Positions 1-11,021 are shown, numbered from the stretch's first letter. The stretch: 53,424 nucleotides of DNA from Methylophaga lonarensis MPL (GCF_000349205.1 NZ_APHR01000075.1:38-53461); one strand, 5' to 3'. Notes: generated by a model not told the origin, from the letters alone. Numbers and translations: made by a program.

Positions 1-592
1 GCCGTGCACAGATTCCGGACAAACGCCGCGCGTTTTCCGGAATGACGATCAACTCGCCGTCATTCCCGCGAATGCGGGAATCTGACAAAGGCCGTGCACA
101 GATTCCGGACAAACGCTGCACGTTTTCCGGAATGACAATCAACTCACCGTCATTCCCGTCCGCATGCGGGAATCTGACAAAAGCCGTGCACAGATTCCGG
201 ACAAACGCTGCACGTTTTCCGGAATGACAATCAACTCACCGTCATTCCCGCGCATGCGGGAATCTGACAAAAGCCGTGCACAGATTCCGGACAAACGCCG
301 CGCGTTTTCCGGAATGACGATCAACTCGCCGTCATTTCCGCGCATGCGGGAATCTGACAAAGGCCGTGCACAGATTCCGGACAAACGCCGCGCGTTTTCC
401 GGAATGACGATCAACTCGCCGTCATTCCCGCGCATGCGGGAATCTGACAAAGGCCGTGCACAGATTCCGGACAAACGCTGTGCGTTTTCCGGAATGACGA
501 AGGTGTGGGCTGCTCGTTTTCCGGAATGACCGTATTTGGGTTGCGCGTTTTCGGAATGACGGTGTGTGTTGCGCGTTTTCGGGACTGATTCT
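1..592. repeat. tandem array of a 90-bp palindromic repeat
   Basis: Units begin at 1, 91, 183, 273, 363 and 453, so the period is 90 bp, with one 92-bp unit carrying a 2-base insertion. Each unit holds two inverted repeats: a short one around ATTCCCGCGCATGCGGGAAT, and a longer one in which ATTCCGGACAAACGC faces GCGTTTTCCGGAAT. From about 482 to 592 the array decays into half-units that keep only GCGTTTTCCGGAATGACG or GCGTTTTCGGAATGACG. The window starts inside the array, so its true left end is unknown. Open frames crossing it are translations of the repeat, not genes. Single copies of the same family lie at 2843-2932, 44242-44331 and 51558-51605. Confidence 0.9.
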
Positions 593-617
593 GTTACCGC
601 CTGAAGTCAGATCGAAG

Positions 618-1493
618 TTATTTGGGTGGGCTCAGCTCGTGCTGTTTGGGCCAGTCGCGGTAGTTAAATACCTGGCCTTGCTGACGAACTCTGGCGATTT
701 CGGCAAGATCCAATTCGGCGAATACCCATTCAGCCGTATCAGTGCTGCCTTCGACCAGAATGCCATTGGCCGGAAAACCATAGTCCACAGGCGTGTAAAA
801 GCTTGCTCTGCCGGTATTGACATCAACTGCTTCCGACCATTCAGCCTTACCAAACGTCGGCGATTGAACCACAAAGCACTGATTTTCCAGAGCACGAGCC
901 TGACAACCAATGCGAACACGGTAAAAACCGGCCTCGGTATCGGTACAGCTGGGCACCAGTATCAAATCAGCGCCTGCCGCCACCTGATGATTGGCAATCA
1001 GAGGAAACTCACTGTCATAGCAGATGTTGATGCCGATTCTGCCGATATCGCTGTCAATGACTTTGATTTCCTGACCGGCATGGATCAGCCACTGCTCGTT
1101 TTCGAAGCGTGTCATCACCAGCTTGTCCTGGTAACCCAGTAAGCCATCAGGCGAATAGAGATTGGCGCGATTACGGAAGGTGTTGTCTGATTGCAAGACG
1201 GGAAAACTACAGCCAAGAATCATCACATCATGCTGGCGAGCCAGTTGCTGGTGTATGGCTTGCCAGTCAGGGTAAATGGATTGCATAGAATGCAGCTGTT
1301 GGTTCAGATCGCTATAGACCTCCTGACCAAACATCGAGGCCAGTTCCATGCTGCCATATTCGGGAAACACCAATAACTTGGCATTTTCAGCGGCGGCTGA
1401 CTCGACCCAGCGTGTCAGTTTGTCGGCATAAGCAGCCCAGTTCTCAAGAAAACTGATGTCGTACTGTGCCGCAGCGACTTTTACTTTACTCAT
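618..1493 (-). CDS. carbon-nitrogen hydrolase (nitrilase/amidase superfamily)
   Basis: A 291-residue nitrilase-superfamily enzyme that hydrolyses a carbon-nitrogen bond in an amide or nitrile; the substrate cannot be read from sequence. The Glu-Lys-Cys triad is visible: Glu45 in FPEYG, Lys124 in YQDKLVMTRFE and Cys158 in INICYDSEFP. There is no signal peptide, so it is cytoplasmic. The ATG at 1493 starts directly on the conserved first strand (VKVAAAQYD), although its ribosome site is weak. A GNAT acetyltransferase lies just upstream on the same strand; in other bacteria this hydrolase type is fused to a GNAT domain (YhcX-like proteins), so the pair may act together. A hairpin terminator between them suggests partly separate transcription. 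Confidence 0.88.
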   Translation of the reverse strand: MSKVKVAAAQYDISFLENWAAYADKLTRWVESAAAENAKLLVFPEYGSMELASMFGQEVYSDLNQQLHSMQSIYPDWQAIHQQLARQHDVMILGCSFPVLQSDNTFRNRANLYSPDGLLGYQDKLVMTRFENEQWLIHAGQEIKVIDSDIGRIGINICYDSEFPLIANHQVAAGADLILVPSCTDTEAGFYRVRIGCQARALENQCFVVQSPTFGKAEWSEAVDVNTGRASFYTPVDYGFPANGILVEGSTDTAEWVFAELDLAEIARVRQQGQVFNYRDWPKQHELSPPK

Positions 1494-1508
1494 TTATGTT
1501 TTACTCAG

Positions 1509-1532
1509 AAAAAACGCTCTGATCAGAGCGTT
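1509..1532 (-). terminator. Rho-independent terminator after the GNAT gene
   Basis: A perfect stem AACGCTCT / AGAGCGTT with a GATC loop is followed on the minus strand by a T run. It lies 16 bases beyond the stop of the acetyltransferase gene and before the start of the hydrolase gene. Confidence 0.8.
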
Positions 1533-1548
1533 TAATAGATTGAGGGCT

Positions 1549-2136
1549 TCAGAGTGTTTTCATCCAAAAAGTCATCGGCTTTGGTGACTCTTCGGTTTCG
1601 TCCAACTCTTTCCAACTGAATTCAGTGTGTAGCTCAGGATGCTTTTCATAGCCACGCTTGCGCCAGAAGTTATCCAGAGGCACATAGTCTGCTGGCCGAC
1701 GTGGGTGATTTTCTGGTCGCTGCACACCACAAAAACAACTGTACTCAAAACCGCCCAGTTCACGTGCGTGCGCTTCCCGATGATCAAAGAATGCCACCCC
1801 TGCGCCTTGTCCACGATAGCTAGAGAGCAGCACGGACTCACCACAGTAGAAAACTGTGTCAACGTCGATTCCCGCTTTCAGAAATGGCGCTTTGACGTCG
1901 TCAGTCTCATAGCGGAGCGGTATACCAGTTGATGCACCGACCACTGTGCCGTTATCCAGCGCCAGTACAATAACGCTCTCTGGGCACTCGATATAGGTTT
2001 GCAGATAGCGTTCTTCGTAATCGTAATCGCCGTCGTACAGATAGGGAAAATCCCTGAACACCTGAATACGCAGACGTGCAAGCTCAGGGATGTATTGCTT
2101 GAGTGCTTCGCCTGAGAGACGTTTCAATTCCAACAT
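1549..2136 (-). CDS. GNAT family N-acetyltransferase
   Basis: A 195-residue single-domain acetyltransferase. The acetyl-CoA binding motif A is visible as ESVLLSSYRGQGAGVAFFDH, with YRGQGAG forming the pyrophosphate loop at about residues 108-114. The acceptor substrate is unknown. The C-terminal half has a proline-rich segment (RPENHPRRPADYVPLDNFW) followed by KRGYEKHPEL, typical of the last strands of this subgroup. The next minus-strand gene is the nitrilase-like hydrolase; GNAT-nitrilase fusions exist, so this may be the split version of a two-domain protein. The start at 2136 has no strong ribosome site. Confidence 0.85.
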   Translation of the reverse strand: MLELKRLSGEALKQYIPELARLRIQVFRDFPYLYDGDYDYEERYLQTYIECPESVIVLALDNGTVVGASTGIPLRYETDDVKAPFLKAGIDVDTVFYCGESVLLSSYRGQGAGVAFFDHREAHARELGGFEYSCFCGVQRPENHPRRPADYVPLDNFWRKRGYEKHPELHTEFSWKELDETEESPKPMTFWMKTL

Positions 2137-2172
2137 TTTACGCTCACTTTTTCAGCATCTCAGAACGTCATC

Positions 2173-2200
2173 AAGAACAGCCAGATACCCGGCTGTTCTT
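2173..2200 (-). terminator. hairpin between SnoaL-like gene and GNAT gene
   Basis: Inverted repeat AAGAACAGCC / GGCTGTTCTT with an 8-base loop, 23 bases after the stop of the SnoaL-like gene. No clean T run follows on the minus strand (a short GTTTTGTT follows on the plus strand), so it is a weak terminator or an attenuating hairpin. Confidence 0.45.
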
Positions 2201-2222
2201 GTTTTGTTCTGCGGAAAATGAC

Positions 2223-2630
2223 TTAACCGACGACTTGTTTGATCCAGTCTTCCAGGTTGTAGTAGTTAGTGATGCGAGCCACTTTGCCATCGCGAATCAC
2301 AAAGAAAGCACCTGCTGGCAGGTTGTATTTTTGACCCGCTGCTTCAGGCAGACCTTCATCGGTGCTCAGGTATTCACCCAGAACGGTGAATTCAACTGCG
2401 GCGCGATCACCGGCATCGTTGGTGGTAATTGAAATATCAACGATTTGTTCTTTGTAATGCGCATTCATGCGATCCATGAAAGCGGTAAATTTTTCTTTAC
2501 CTACTTCGCGACCACCTTGGTTGACGTCATGAATCACGTCATCAGTCAGCATGCCCAAAAAGGCGTCCATGTCCTGACGGTTAAACGCATCGTAGTAGTT
2601 TTGCAGTAAGGTCACAGTAGCTTGATTCAT
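2223..2630 (-). CDS. SnoaL-like / ketosteroid-isomerase-related protein
   Basis: A 135-residue protein of the NTF2-like superfamily. The N-terminal helices (LLQNYYDAFNRQDMDAFLGMLTDDVIHDVNQGG), a central GKEKFTAFMDRM helix and the closing strands (YNLPAGAFFVIRDGKVARITNYYNLEDWIKQV) follow the usual cone-shaped fold in order and length. Members bind small hydrophobic ligands or act as isomerases or hydrolases; the real role is not deducible. The start at 2630 has GGAA about 12 bases upstream. It is probably transcribed alone or read into the GNAT gene downstream past a weak hairpin. Confidence 0.82.
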   Translation of the reverse strand: MNQATVTLLQNYYDAFNRQDMDAFLGMLTDDVIHDVNQGGREVGKEKFTAFMDRMNAHYKEQIVDISITTNDAGDRAAVEFTVLGEYLSTDEGLPEAAGQKYNLPAGAFFVIRDGKVARITNYYNLEDWIKQVVG

Positions 2631-2842
2631 CTGGCAAATTCCGTGGAATGAAAAAACGCGGGATCTTAGCGTGTAAATGCTTCAATGAAAAGTAAAAACT
2701 GCCAAACAGCGCTGACTTTAAAGTGGTACTACTTAGGCGCTAGTTCAATGTGAAACAGCTTGATGCAATGAAACCCAACAAGACTCATCCGCAGATTACA
2801 CAGATGAGCGCAGATTGCGTTAATAAACAATTTAAGGCAGGG

Positions 2843-2932
2843 ACGGGAATCTGTTAAGGCCGTGCAGAGATTCCGGACAAACGCCAAGCGTTTTCCGGAA
2901 TGACGAGGTGATTACACGTTTTCGGAATGACG
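2843..2932 (+). repeat. single copy of the 90-bp palindromic repeat family
   Basis: A diverged copy of the unit that is tandem at 1-592: GGGAATCTGTTAAGGCCGTG, then ATTCCGGACAAACGC facing GCGTTTTCCGGAATGACG. It lies in the 432-base gene-free stretch 2631-3062. The left part of that stretch (2640-2770) shows nothing recognisable apart from promoter-like AT-rich bases upstream of the SnoaL-like gene. Confidence 0.8.
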
Positions 2933-2978
2933 GGTGTGTGCTGCGCTAGTTATGTTGGTTGGTGGCGGTGGCTTCGGA

Positions 2979-3055
2979 ATGCCTCCACTGCGACCGACAT
3001 GACAGCAATTGGACATTAAATCTGCGGCTATCTGCGTAATCTGCGGATAAATTTC
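2979..3055. repeat. dispersed repeat module (second family)
   Basis: Holds an inverted version of the module ATGCCGACCGCAGCGGAGGC found at 5345 (here GCCTCCACTGCGACCGACAT), then a CTGCGGCTATCTGCGTAATC module close to those at 5527 and 44410. A related inverted piece (CATCCGCAGATTACACAGAT) lies at about 2788. These pieces recombine in different orders at each site, as fragments of a mobile or expanding intergenic repeat would. Confidence 0.65.
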
Positions 3056-3062
3056 GTTGAGC

Positions 3063-3947
3063 TTAAGATTCTAAACTACGCGCAGTGATGCCCATCAGCT
3101 TGTAGGTCAGTAACGAAGCGGCAAAGTCATAGGCATGAAAACCTTCAATCGGTGCAAACTCCATCACGTCAAAACCGATAATGCGTCGTTGCTTGGCGAC
3201 TGATTCAAATAACTGCAGCGTCTGATACCAGCCCAGACCACCCGGCACTGGTGTACCTGTCGACGGAAACACACTGGGGTCCATACCATCGATATCTACA
3301 GTGAAAAACACATTTTCCGGGAAATCATCAGGCAGCGTGATACTGGTGATATTGTTCGGCACCAGCGCATCCGCATCCTGGTAATAGACACCGAATTGTT
3401 CACGAATCTGCATTTCCTCTTCGCAAAAAGCGCGAATGCCCAATTGATACAGAGGAATGCCCATATCCACAGCCCGCTTCATTACTGACGCATGGCTGAG
3501 AATATCGCCCTCGTAGGCTTGACGCAGATCAGCATGCGCATCGATCTGCACAATGCCAAAATCTTCCATTCCTGCATCTTTCAAGCCCTTAAGCACACCA
3601 TAGGTTACCGTGTGCTCACCGCCCAATACCACAGGAATACCACCATTTCTGACAATCTCGGCGGTAGCGTTGGCGATGTTCTCGATCACTTGTTCTGGAG
3701 CGACTGAACAATCCACCGCTGCACAGGTATGAATGCCTAAATCACAGGGATTGCACTTGCCATCCCACTTTTCCAACTGCCATGAGGCGTTGAGAATTGC
3801 CGAAGGCCCAAGACGCGTACCGCCACCATATGACACAGTTTTTTCGTAGGGTACAGGCAATACATGAAACATGGCCTGTTGCGGATCAGCCTGATCTATC
3901 TCTGATCCCAGGAAAATTGGATAGTGTTCGCTTGAATCAGTATTCAT
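3063..3947 (-). CDS. speB: agmatinase (agmatine ureohydrolase)
   Basis: A 294-residue cytoplasmic dinuclear-manganese ureohydrolase that would convert agmatine to putrescine and urea. The metal-binding signatures are all present in order: GGEHTVTYG, DAHADLRQAYEG, SHASVMKRA and DIDGMDPSVFPSTGTPVPGG. The last is typical of agmatinase rather than arginase. The start codon overlaps the stop of nspC by four bases (ATGA), so the two are translationally coupled. Together with the upstream arginine decarboxylase it forms the route from arginine to putrescine, and nspC and its partner take the chain on to a longer polyamine. An assignment as another ureohydrolase is possible, but context strongly favours agmatinase. 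Confidence 0.93.
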   Translation of the reverse strand: MNTDSSEHYPIFLGSEIDQADPQQAMFHVLPVPYEKTVSYGGGTRLGPSAILNASWQLEKWDGKCNPCDLGIHTCAAVDCSVAPEQVIENIANATAEIVRNGGIPVVLGGEHTVTYGVLKGLKDAGMEDFGIVQIDAHADLRQAYEGDILSHASVMKRAVDMGIPLYQLGIRAFCEEEMQIREQFGVYYQDADALVPNNITSITLPDDFPENVFFTVDIDGMDPSVFPSTGTPVPGGLGWYQTLQLFESVAKQRRIIGFDVMEFAPIEGFHAYDFAASLLTYKLMGITARSLES

Positions 3948-5119
3948 GACAGTCGCTCTTTAAAGTCTATATAAGCAAATTCTTTGACCACATTCAGGTG
4001 ATCGGTTTCGCTGTTCCAGATAGCCAGTGCCGGCAGTTTGGTGCCGTTAAAAGTGGTGGTTTTCACCATGGTGTAGTGACTCATATCCTCAAAAATCAGT
4101 CGCTGGCCGATTTGCAGAGGTTGATCAAAACTGTAGTCACCAATCACATCGCCCGCCAGACAGGTTAAACCGCCCAGGCGATAGGTATGCGCTTTTTCAT
4201 CGGGCATGCCTGCGCCGGTGATGTCTGGACGATAGGGCATTTCCAAAGTATCGGGCATGTGACAGGTGGCTGAAGTATCCAGAATCGCCTGATTAAGATG
4301 ATTCCAGGTCAGATCCAGCACTTCACAACTGAGGATACCGGTGCCAATCGCCACCGCCTCGCCCGGTTCCAGATACACATCAACATTGTGACGTTGTTTG
4401 AACGACTGAATCAGTTCCACCAGACCATTAATGTCATAACCTTCAGCAGTGATATGGTGGCCACCACCGAAATTCACCCATTGCATCTGTGGCAGCAAAT
4501 GACCGAATTTCTTTTCTACCGCCTCGACCGTACGTTGTAATGGTGCAAAACCTTGTTCACACAAAGTATGAAAATGCAGACCACTGATGCCGTCCAGCGC
4601 AGTCTCATCAAGCTGTGACAAAGGAATGCCGAGACGTGAGCCCGGTGCGCAGGGATCATAAATTGGCACCGCGCCTTCTGAATGTTCGGGATTGATACGC
4701 AAACCAAAATGCAGTTCAGGTCGGTTTTTCTGCGCGGCAAGACACTGATCACGAAAGCGCAGCCATTGGCCACAGGAATTGAAGACGATGTGATGTGCAA
4801 ACGTCAGCAGTTCATCAATATCGGCCTGGCTGAATGCCGCGGCAAATACATGCACTTCACCACCGTATTCCTCAAAGCCAAGGCGTGCCTCATGTAAACC
4901 ACTGGCACAGGTGCCACTGAGATATTTTGCAGTCAGCGGAGCCAAAGACCACATTGAAAACGCTTTGAGTGCCGCCAGCACCTTAGCGCCACTGGCTTGT
5001 TGCACCTCATGCAAAATACGCAGATTTCGTTCAACGGCCACCTCATCCACCACAAAACAGGGCGATGGCAGACGCTGTAAATCCAGCTTGGAAAAATCAG
5101 TAAATTGCATGTTCTTCAA
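3944..5119 (-). CDS. nspC: carboxynorspermidine/carboxyspermidine decarboxylase
   Basis: A 391-residue PLP-dependent fold III decarboxylase that removes the carboxyl group from carboxynorspermidine or carboxyspermidine to give norspermidine or spermidine. The PLP lysine is Lys52 in AALKAFSMWS. FGGGHHITAEGYD binds the phosphate, and EPGEAVAIGTG and the late DTSATCHMPDTLEMPYRP motif are diagnostic for NspC against DAP or ornithine decarboxylases. It precedes and overlaps speB. It is separated from its synthase partner (5770-6969) by 650 bases of repeats, so the two may no longer be on a single transcript. Start at 5119 gives the family's normal length. Confidence 0.93.
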   Translation of the reverse strand: MKNMQFTDFSKLDLQRLPSPCFVVDEVAVERNLRILHEVQQASGAKVLAALKAFSMWSLAPLTAKYLSGTCASGLHEARLGFEEYGGEVHVFAAAFSQADIDELLTFAHHIVFNSCGQWLRFRDQCLAAQKNRPELHFGLRINPEHSEGAVPIYDPCAPGSRLGIPLSQLDETALDGISGLHFHTLCEQGFAPLQRTVEAVEKKFGHLLPQMQWVNFGGGHHITAEGYDINGLVELIQSFKQRHNVDVYLEPGEAVAIGTGILSCEVLDLTWNHLNQAILDTSATCHMPDTLEMPYRPDITGAGMPDEKAHTYRLGGLTCLAGDVIGDYSFDQPLQIGQRLIFEDMSHYTMVKTTTFNGTKLPALAIWNSETDHLNVVKEFAYIDFKERLS

Positions 5120-5167
5120 ACACCCGAAGCATTGTTCAGTTAAAAAATATCAGCGCAGAGGCACAGG

Positions 5168-5757
<590 letters not shown>

Positions 5758-5769
5758 GTTGTTTACCAC

Positions 5770-6969
<1,200 letters not shown>

Positions 6970-7005
6970 AAGCAAAACCTTTCCTGAAAAATGAATCTGC
7001 TGAAA

Positions 7006-8952
7006 TTAACGTTCGAAGAAGGTGTAACCATTCATGCTGTCATTAAACGCCCGCAGCATTTGCTGACGCATAGGCACTGAAATACGACCATCACGCACGG
7101 CCTGCTCGGCAATTTTGCGAAATTGTTCCTGCATCATTTTGGGATCGTATTCAACATAACTCAGCACATCGGCAATGCTGTCGCCGTGGAATTCGCGAAT
7201 AAAATCAAAACTGCCGTCTTCATTGATGTGCACACTGACCACGTTGGTATCACCAAACAGGTTATGTAAATCGCCAAGCGTTTCCTGATAGGCACCCACC
7301 AGGAATACGCTCAGATAATATTCTTCACCATGTTTCAACGGATGCAGCGGCAGGGTTTTGTGGATGGCATCTTCGTAAGAAAACGAATCAATTTTGCCAT
7401 CGCAGTCACAGGTCATATCAGCCAGCACTGCAGAGCGGGTCGGCTCTTCATTCAATCGGTGGATGGGCATAATCGGAAACAGCTGATCAATGGCCCAGAT
7501 ATCCGGCAGTGACTGAAACAGACTGAAATTGCCGTAATAAATGTCTGACAACAATTCCGGCAGGCTTTCCAGTTCGGCTGAAATACGCCGTGCCTGTGGC
7601 AATAATTCAGAGATTTTTTCCCAGATGGCCAGCGCCAGATTCTCGGCCAGAGCCCGGTCTCGCAGTGAGGCCTGACCATGGTGGAACAACTCACGCAGTT
7701 CATCACGGTAATACAAGGAGTCGTTGTAACATTCCTGCAGGTTCTGTGGCGTCACATTGCTCAGTACCGAATACAGATTAATGATCATGTCATGGCTGTC
7801 TTCCGGCGCGGTTTCCGGGATCTTGCCCGGTTTGTGATCGCGCACCTCCAGCACATTGAACAGCAGCATGGATGAATAGGCCACCAGTGCCCGGCCGGAT
7901 TCGGAAATAATTACCGGATGGGGAATTTCCAATGGATCCAGGCATTCCTGCAGGGTTTCGATAATGTTGTAGCAATACTCATCCAACCCATAGTTCATCG
8001 AGTGAGTACTGTTGGAGCGGGTGCCTTCATAGTCCACTGCCAGACCGCCACCAAAGTCGAGGTAGCCCATCGGCGCACCCTCTTCTATCAGGCCGGCATA
8101 GAAGCGGCAGGCTTCCATCACACCGCTACGAATATTACGAATATTGGGGATTTGTGAACCCAGGTGACTGTGCAGCAATTGCAGGCAGTGCAGCATATCC
8201 GCCTGTTTCAGCTGTTCAACCACTTCCAGCAAGGCATTGGTGGACAGACCAAAAATCGAGCGATCACCACTGTCGCCGTTCCAGTGCCCTTCCACTGTCG
8301 ATGCCAGACGGATACGCATGCCAATCAACGGCTCAATACCCAGAGCTTTGCTGCGCTCAAGTATGGTGCTCAATTCGGTAGCGGTTTCCAGCACAAAAAA
8401 GCACTTGATGCCCATTTGCCGGGCATACAAGCCGAGTTCGATGAACTCTTCATCCTTGTAGCCGTTGCAGATAATCAGGCTGTCATGATCGCGCAATTGC
8501 GAAATGGCAATAATCAGTTCGGCCTTGCTGCCCGCTTCCAAACCATGATGATAGCGGCGACCATAGTCGGCAATTTCTTCAATAACGTGGCATTGCTGAT
8601 TGACCTTGATTGGAAACACGCCGCGATAGTGGTTCTGATAGCCAGCATCCTTGATCGCCCGAGCAAAAGCCTCGTTGATTTGAGTGATGCGAATATCCAG
8701 CAGGTTTTCGATGCGTAACACCGCCGGCATATCCAGGCCACGCTCTTTCATGCCTTTGACGATTTCAATAATCGGCACCTGGATGGTCTTGTCACCAAAT
8801 TGCAAGGAGACCACCGCATCACCGTTTTCCGAGATATCGAAATAATCGGCGCCCCAGTCGCGTACACCGTAGAGCTTGCTGCTCTGTTCGACATCCCAGT
8901 CCTGCACTGACTCAGTATGAGTCTCGGCACTGGCGTGTTTGGTCATCTGCAT
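7006..8952 (-). CDS. speA: biosynthetic arginine decarboxylase
   Basis: About 648 residues, the normal length for the PLP-dependent SpeA family, which makes agmatine from arginine. Recognisable are the N-terminal LYGVRDWGADYFDISENGDA, the PLP-lysine segment GVFPIKVNQQ, the glycine-rich YLDFGGGLAVDYEG, the ESGRALVAYSSMLLFNVLEV block and the late CDCDGKID with the catalytic cysteine region. The start is taken as the ATG at 8952, which has AGGGGG seven bases upstream; a TTG at 8958 and an ATG at 8946 are alternatives. It is the first gene of the minus-strand polyamine cluster, only 36 bases before the carboxynorspermidine synthase gene, so they probably share a transcript. Confidence 0.95.
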   Translation of the reverse strand: MQMTKHASAETHTESVQDWDVEQSSKLYGVRDWGADYFDISENGDAVVSLQFGDKTIQVPIIEIVKGMKERGLDMPAVLRIENLLDIRITQINEAFARAIKDAGYQNHYRGVFPIKVNQQCHVIEEIADYGRRYHHGLEAGSKAELIIAISQLRDHDSLIICNGYKDEEFIELGLYARQMGIKCFFVLETATELSTILERSKALGIEPLIGMRIRLASTVEGHWNGDSGDRSIFGLSTNALLEVVEQLKQADMLHCLQLLHSHLGSQIPNIRNIRSGVMEACRFYAGLIEEGAPMGYLDFGGGLAVDYEGTRSNSTHSMNYGLDEYCYNIIETLQECLDPLEIPHPVIISESGRALVAYSSMLLFNVLEVRDHKPGKIPETAPEDSHDMIINLYSVLSNVTPQNLQECYNDSLYYRDELRELFHHGQASLRDRALAENLALAIWEKISELLPQARRISAELESLPELLSDIYYGNFSLFQSLPDIWAIDQLFPIMPIHRLNEEPTRSAVLADMTCDCDGKIDSFSYEDAIHKTLPLHPLKHGEEYYLSVFLVGAYQETLGDLHNLFGDTNVVSVHINEDGSFDFIREFHGDSIADVLSYVEYDPKMMQEQFRKIAEQAVRDGRISVPMRQQMLRAFNDSMNGYTFFER

Positions 8953-9059
8953 TCGCAAGACCCCCTAGGAAAGGTTAAAAATCGCGGGATTGTCACTATT
9001 TTAATGACAAATTGCAAAACTTTTATGACAGCACTGCCGCCGGAAAATATGCAATTTTA

Positions 9060-10115
9060 TCAAATGATAGGCTGTTCTTCTGGTACACCGGTATCTGTGG
9101 CCGGGTCCAACACCATATTGAAGGCTTCAACGCTGTCGGCAACTTCGTCAGGACGGTTAAATCGCGCAATGTGAAACAGGGCCTCGCCCTCGTTCACCAG
9201 CGGGATATTGGTACGGCCAATGATCACGCCGCTACAACTGGCCAAGACTTGTGTTTCAGATTTTTCATCACCATAGGGCGCAGCGACCATACCCAGACAA
9301 TCGCCTTTTTTGACATGCGCGCCCATGGGCATCAACATCCGGAAAATACCACTTTGTGGTGCCCGCACCCAAGTGCTGGAACGTGCCACAAACGGTTCCA
9401 GCGGCTTTAGTTGTTTAGTTCGTGATGGTGCCAGCATGCCGATTTTGCGCATTACCGCCAGCACGCCGCGTACACCGGCTCTGATGGCCAGCTCGTTAAA
9501 ACGCAAAGCCTCGCCTGCTTCGTAAACAATGACCGGCACACCAGCCTGCTGACAGGCAAAACGTAAAGAACCTTCAATCAAACCGGAATTGACAATCACC
9601 GGTGCATTAAATGCCCGGGCCATTTCTTCGACGGCGCCATTGTCCAGCGCTGCACGAATCTGCGGAAGGTTGTCACGGTGAATCGCCGCAGTATGCAAAT
9701 CAATGCCATGTGTGCATTTTTGCACCACTTCAGTCATAAACAGATTGGCCAGACGTGCCGCCAGCGAACCTTCTTCGGAGCCGGGAAAACAGCGATTCAA
9801 ATCCCGTCGGTCTGGCAAATAACGCGTCTGGTTGATAAAGCCATAGACATTCACCACCGGGATGGTAATCAAAGTACCTGCGAGGCCTTTCAAACGTTTG
9901 CTGCGAATCAGTCTGCGAATGATTTCGACGCCGACAATCTCATCACCATGTACCGCACCAGAGACAAACAATATCGGGCCTTTACGCCGCCCGCGTATTA
10001 CCTGCACCGGCATGCTTAGTGCAGTGTGCATGTACAAATCCGGCAGCGGCACATCGACCACCCGGGTTTGCCCGGGTCGAATCACTTCCCCGGCGATAAT
10101 GAGATCGTCAGCCAT
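9060..10115 (-). CDS. succinylglutamate desuccinylase/aspartoacylase family protein
   Basis: A 351-residue zinc carboxypeptidase-like (M14, AstE/AspA-type) protein. SGAVHGDEIVGVEIIRRL gives the zinc ligands His and Glu, NRCFPGSEEGSLAARLANLF is the arginine/substrate segment, and GIDLHTAAIHRDNLPQIRA holds the third zinc ligand. The C-terminal beta domain (RAPQSGIFRMLMPMGAHVKKGDCLG) is biotinyl-lipoyl-like. Its ATG directly follows the rimK stop, so the two are cotranscribed. In many proteobacteria this gene travels with rimK and a retropepsin-like gene; it is probably linked to trimming or turnover of glutamate tails or to an N-acyl amino acid, but the substrate is unproven. Confidence 0.85.
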   Translation of the reverse strand: MADDLIIAGEVIRPGQTRVVDVPLPDLYMHTALSMPVQVIRGRRKGPILFVSGAVHGDEIVGVEIIRRLIRSKRLKGLAGTLITIPVVNVYGFINQTRYLPDRRDLNRCFPGSEEGSLAARLANLFMTEVVQKCTHGIDLHTAAIHRDNLPQIRAALDNGAVEEMARAFNAPVIVNSGLIEGSLRFACQQAGVPVIVYEAGEALRFNELAIRAGVRGVLAVMRKIGMLAPSRTKQLKPLEPFVARSSTWVRAPQSGIFRMLMPMGAHVKKGDCLGMVAAPYGDEKSETQVLASCSGVIIGRTNIPLVNEGEALFHIARFNRPDEVADSVEAFNMVLDPATDTGVPEEQPII

Positions 10116-11021
10116 TCAGCCTCGCCCTCGTGTTTTGGTTGTGCCGGATTTGGCATTCTTTTCGACAAAGTCGATGATCATCGAGGCAATGTCCTTGTTT
10201 GTGGCAGTTTCAATGCCCTCAAGTCCTGGTGATGAATTGACTTCCATCACCACCGGGCCGTGATTGGAACGCAACAAATCGACACCACAGACATTCAGGC
10301 CCATGGTTCTGGCTGCACGGACTGCTGTGCTGCGTTCTTCTGGTGTAATGCGGATGAGATTGGCACTGCCGCCTCGATGCAAATTGGAGCGAAACTCGCC
10401 TTCTTTGCCTTGTCTTTTCATCGCAGCTACGACCTTGTCTCCGACAACAAAACAACGAATGTCGGCGCCACCGGCTTCCTTGATAAATTCCTGCACCAGA
10501 ATATTGGCTTTCATCCCCATAAAGGCTTCGATAACGCTCTCGGCAGCACTGGTTGTTTCAGCCAGTACCACGCCAATGCCTTGAGTACCTTCGAGTAGCT
10601 TGATGACTAGTGGCGCGCCGCCCACCATCTTGATCAAATCTTCAACATCGTCCGGACGGTGTGCAAAGCCGGTGACGGGCAAGCCTATGCCTTTGCGAGA
10701 CAATAGCTGCAATGCACGCAGCTTGTCGCGAGAACGACTGATAGCGACCGATTCATTCAGTGGATAGACATTCATCATTTCAAACTGACGCAGTACCGCC
10801 GTTCCGTAAAATGTCACCGAGGCACCGATACGAGGAATAACGGCATCAAATCCTGTCAGGTTTTCACCTTTGTAATGAACCTCTGGCTTTAGCGATGTGA
10901 TGTTCATGTAACAGCGAAGTACGTCCAGTACATGTACTTCATGCCCCCGGGCTGTGGCTGCTTCAACCAGTCGTTGTGTTGAGTACAGCTTGGGGTTGCG
11001 CGATAAAATCGCAATTTTCAT
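10116..11021 (-). CDS. rimK: RimK, ATP-dependent L-glutamate ligase for ribosomal protein S6
   Basis: A 301-residue ATP-grasp ligase that adds glutamates to the C-terminus of ribosomal protein S6. Visible are the N-terminal [43 protein letters not shown], the nucleotide-binding [20 protein letters not shown], and the metal-binding [23 protein letters not shown] (Glu and Asn ligands) near the C-terminus. The start overlaps the stop of the retropepsin-like gene by four bases (ATGA), and the stop abuts the next ATG, so the three genes form a tight operon. Length and motifs fit RimK closely, without the extra C-terminal domain seen in some relatives. Confidence 0.95.
   Translation of the reverse strand: MKIAILSRNPKLYSTQRLVEAATARGHEVHVLDVLRCYMNITSLKPEVHYKGENLTGFDAVIPRIGASVTFYGTAVLRQFEMMNVYPLNESVAISRSRDKLRALQLLSRKGIGLPVTGFAHRPDDVEDLIKMVGGAPLVIKLLEGTQGIGVVLAETTSAAESVIEAFMGMKANILVQEFIKEAGGADIRCFVVGDKVVAAMKRQGKEGEFRSNLHRGGSANLIRITPEERSTAVRAARTMGLNVCGVDLLRSNHGPVVMEVNSSPGLEGIETATNKDIASMIIDFVEKNAKSGTTKTRGRG

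Noticed and set aside
164-529. Repetitive protein genes on either strand
   Set aside because: These frames are just the 90-bp repeat translated (90 is divisible by three), without ribosome sites.
1-592. CRISPR array
   Set aside because: The 90-bp period is continuous repeat; there are no unique spacers and no cas genes.
564-1142. Plus-strand gene opposite the hydrolase
   Set aside because: It is antisense to a protein with full catalytic motifs and has no recognisable domain.
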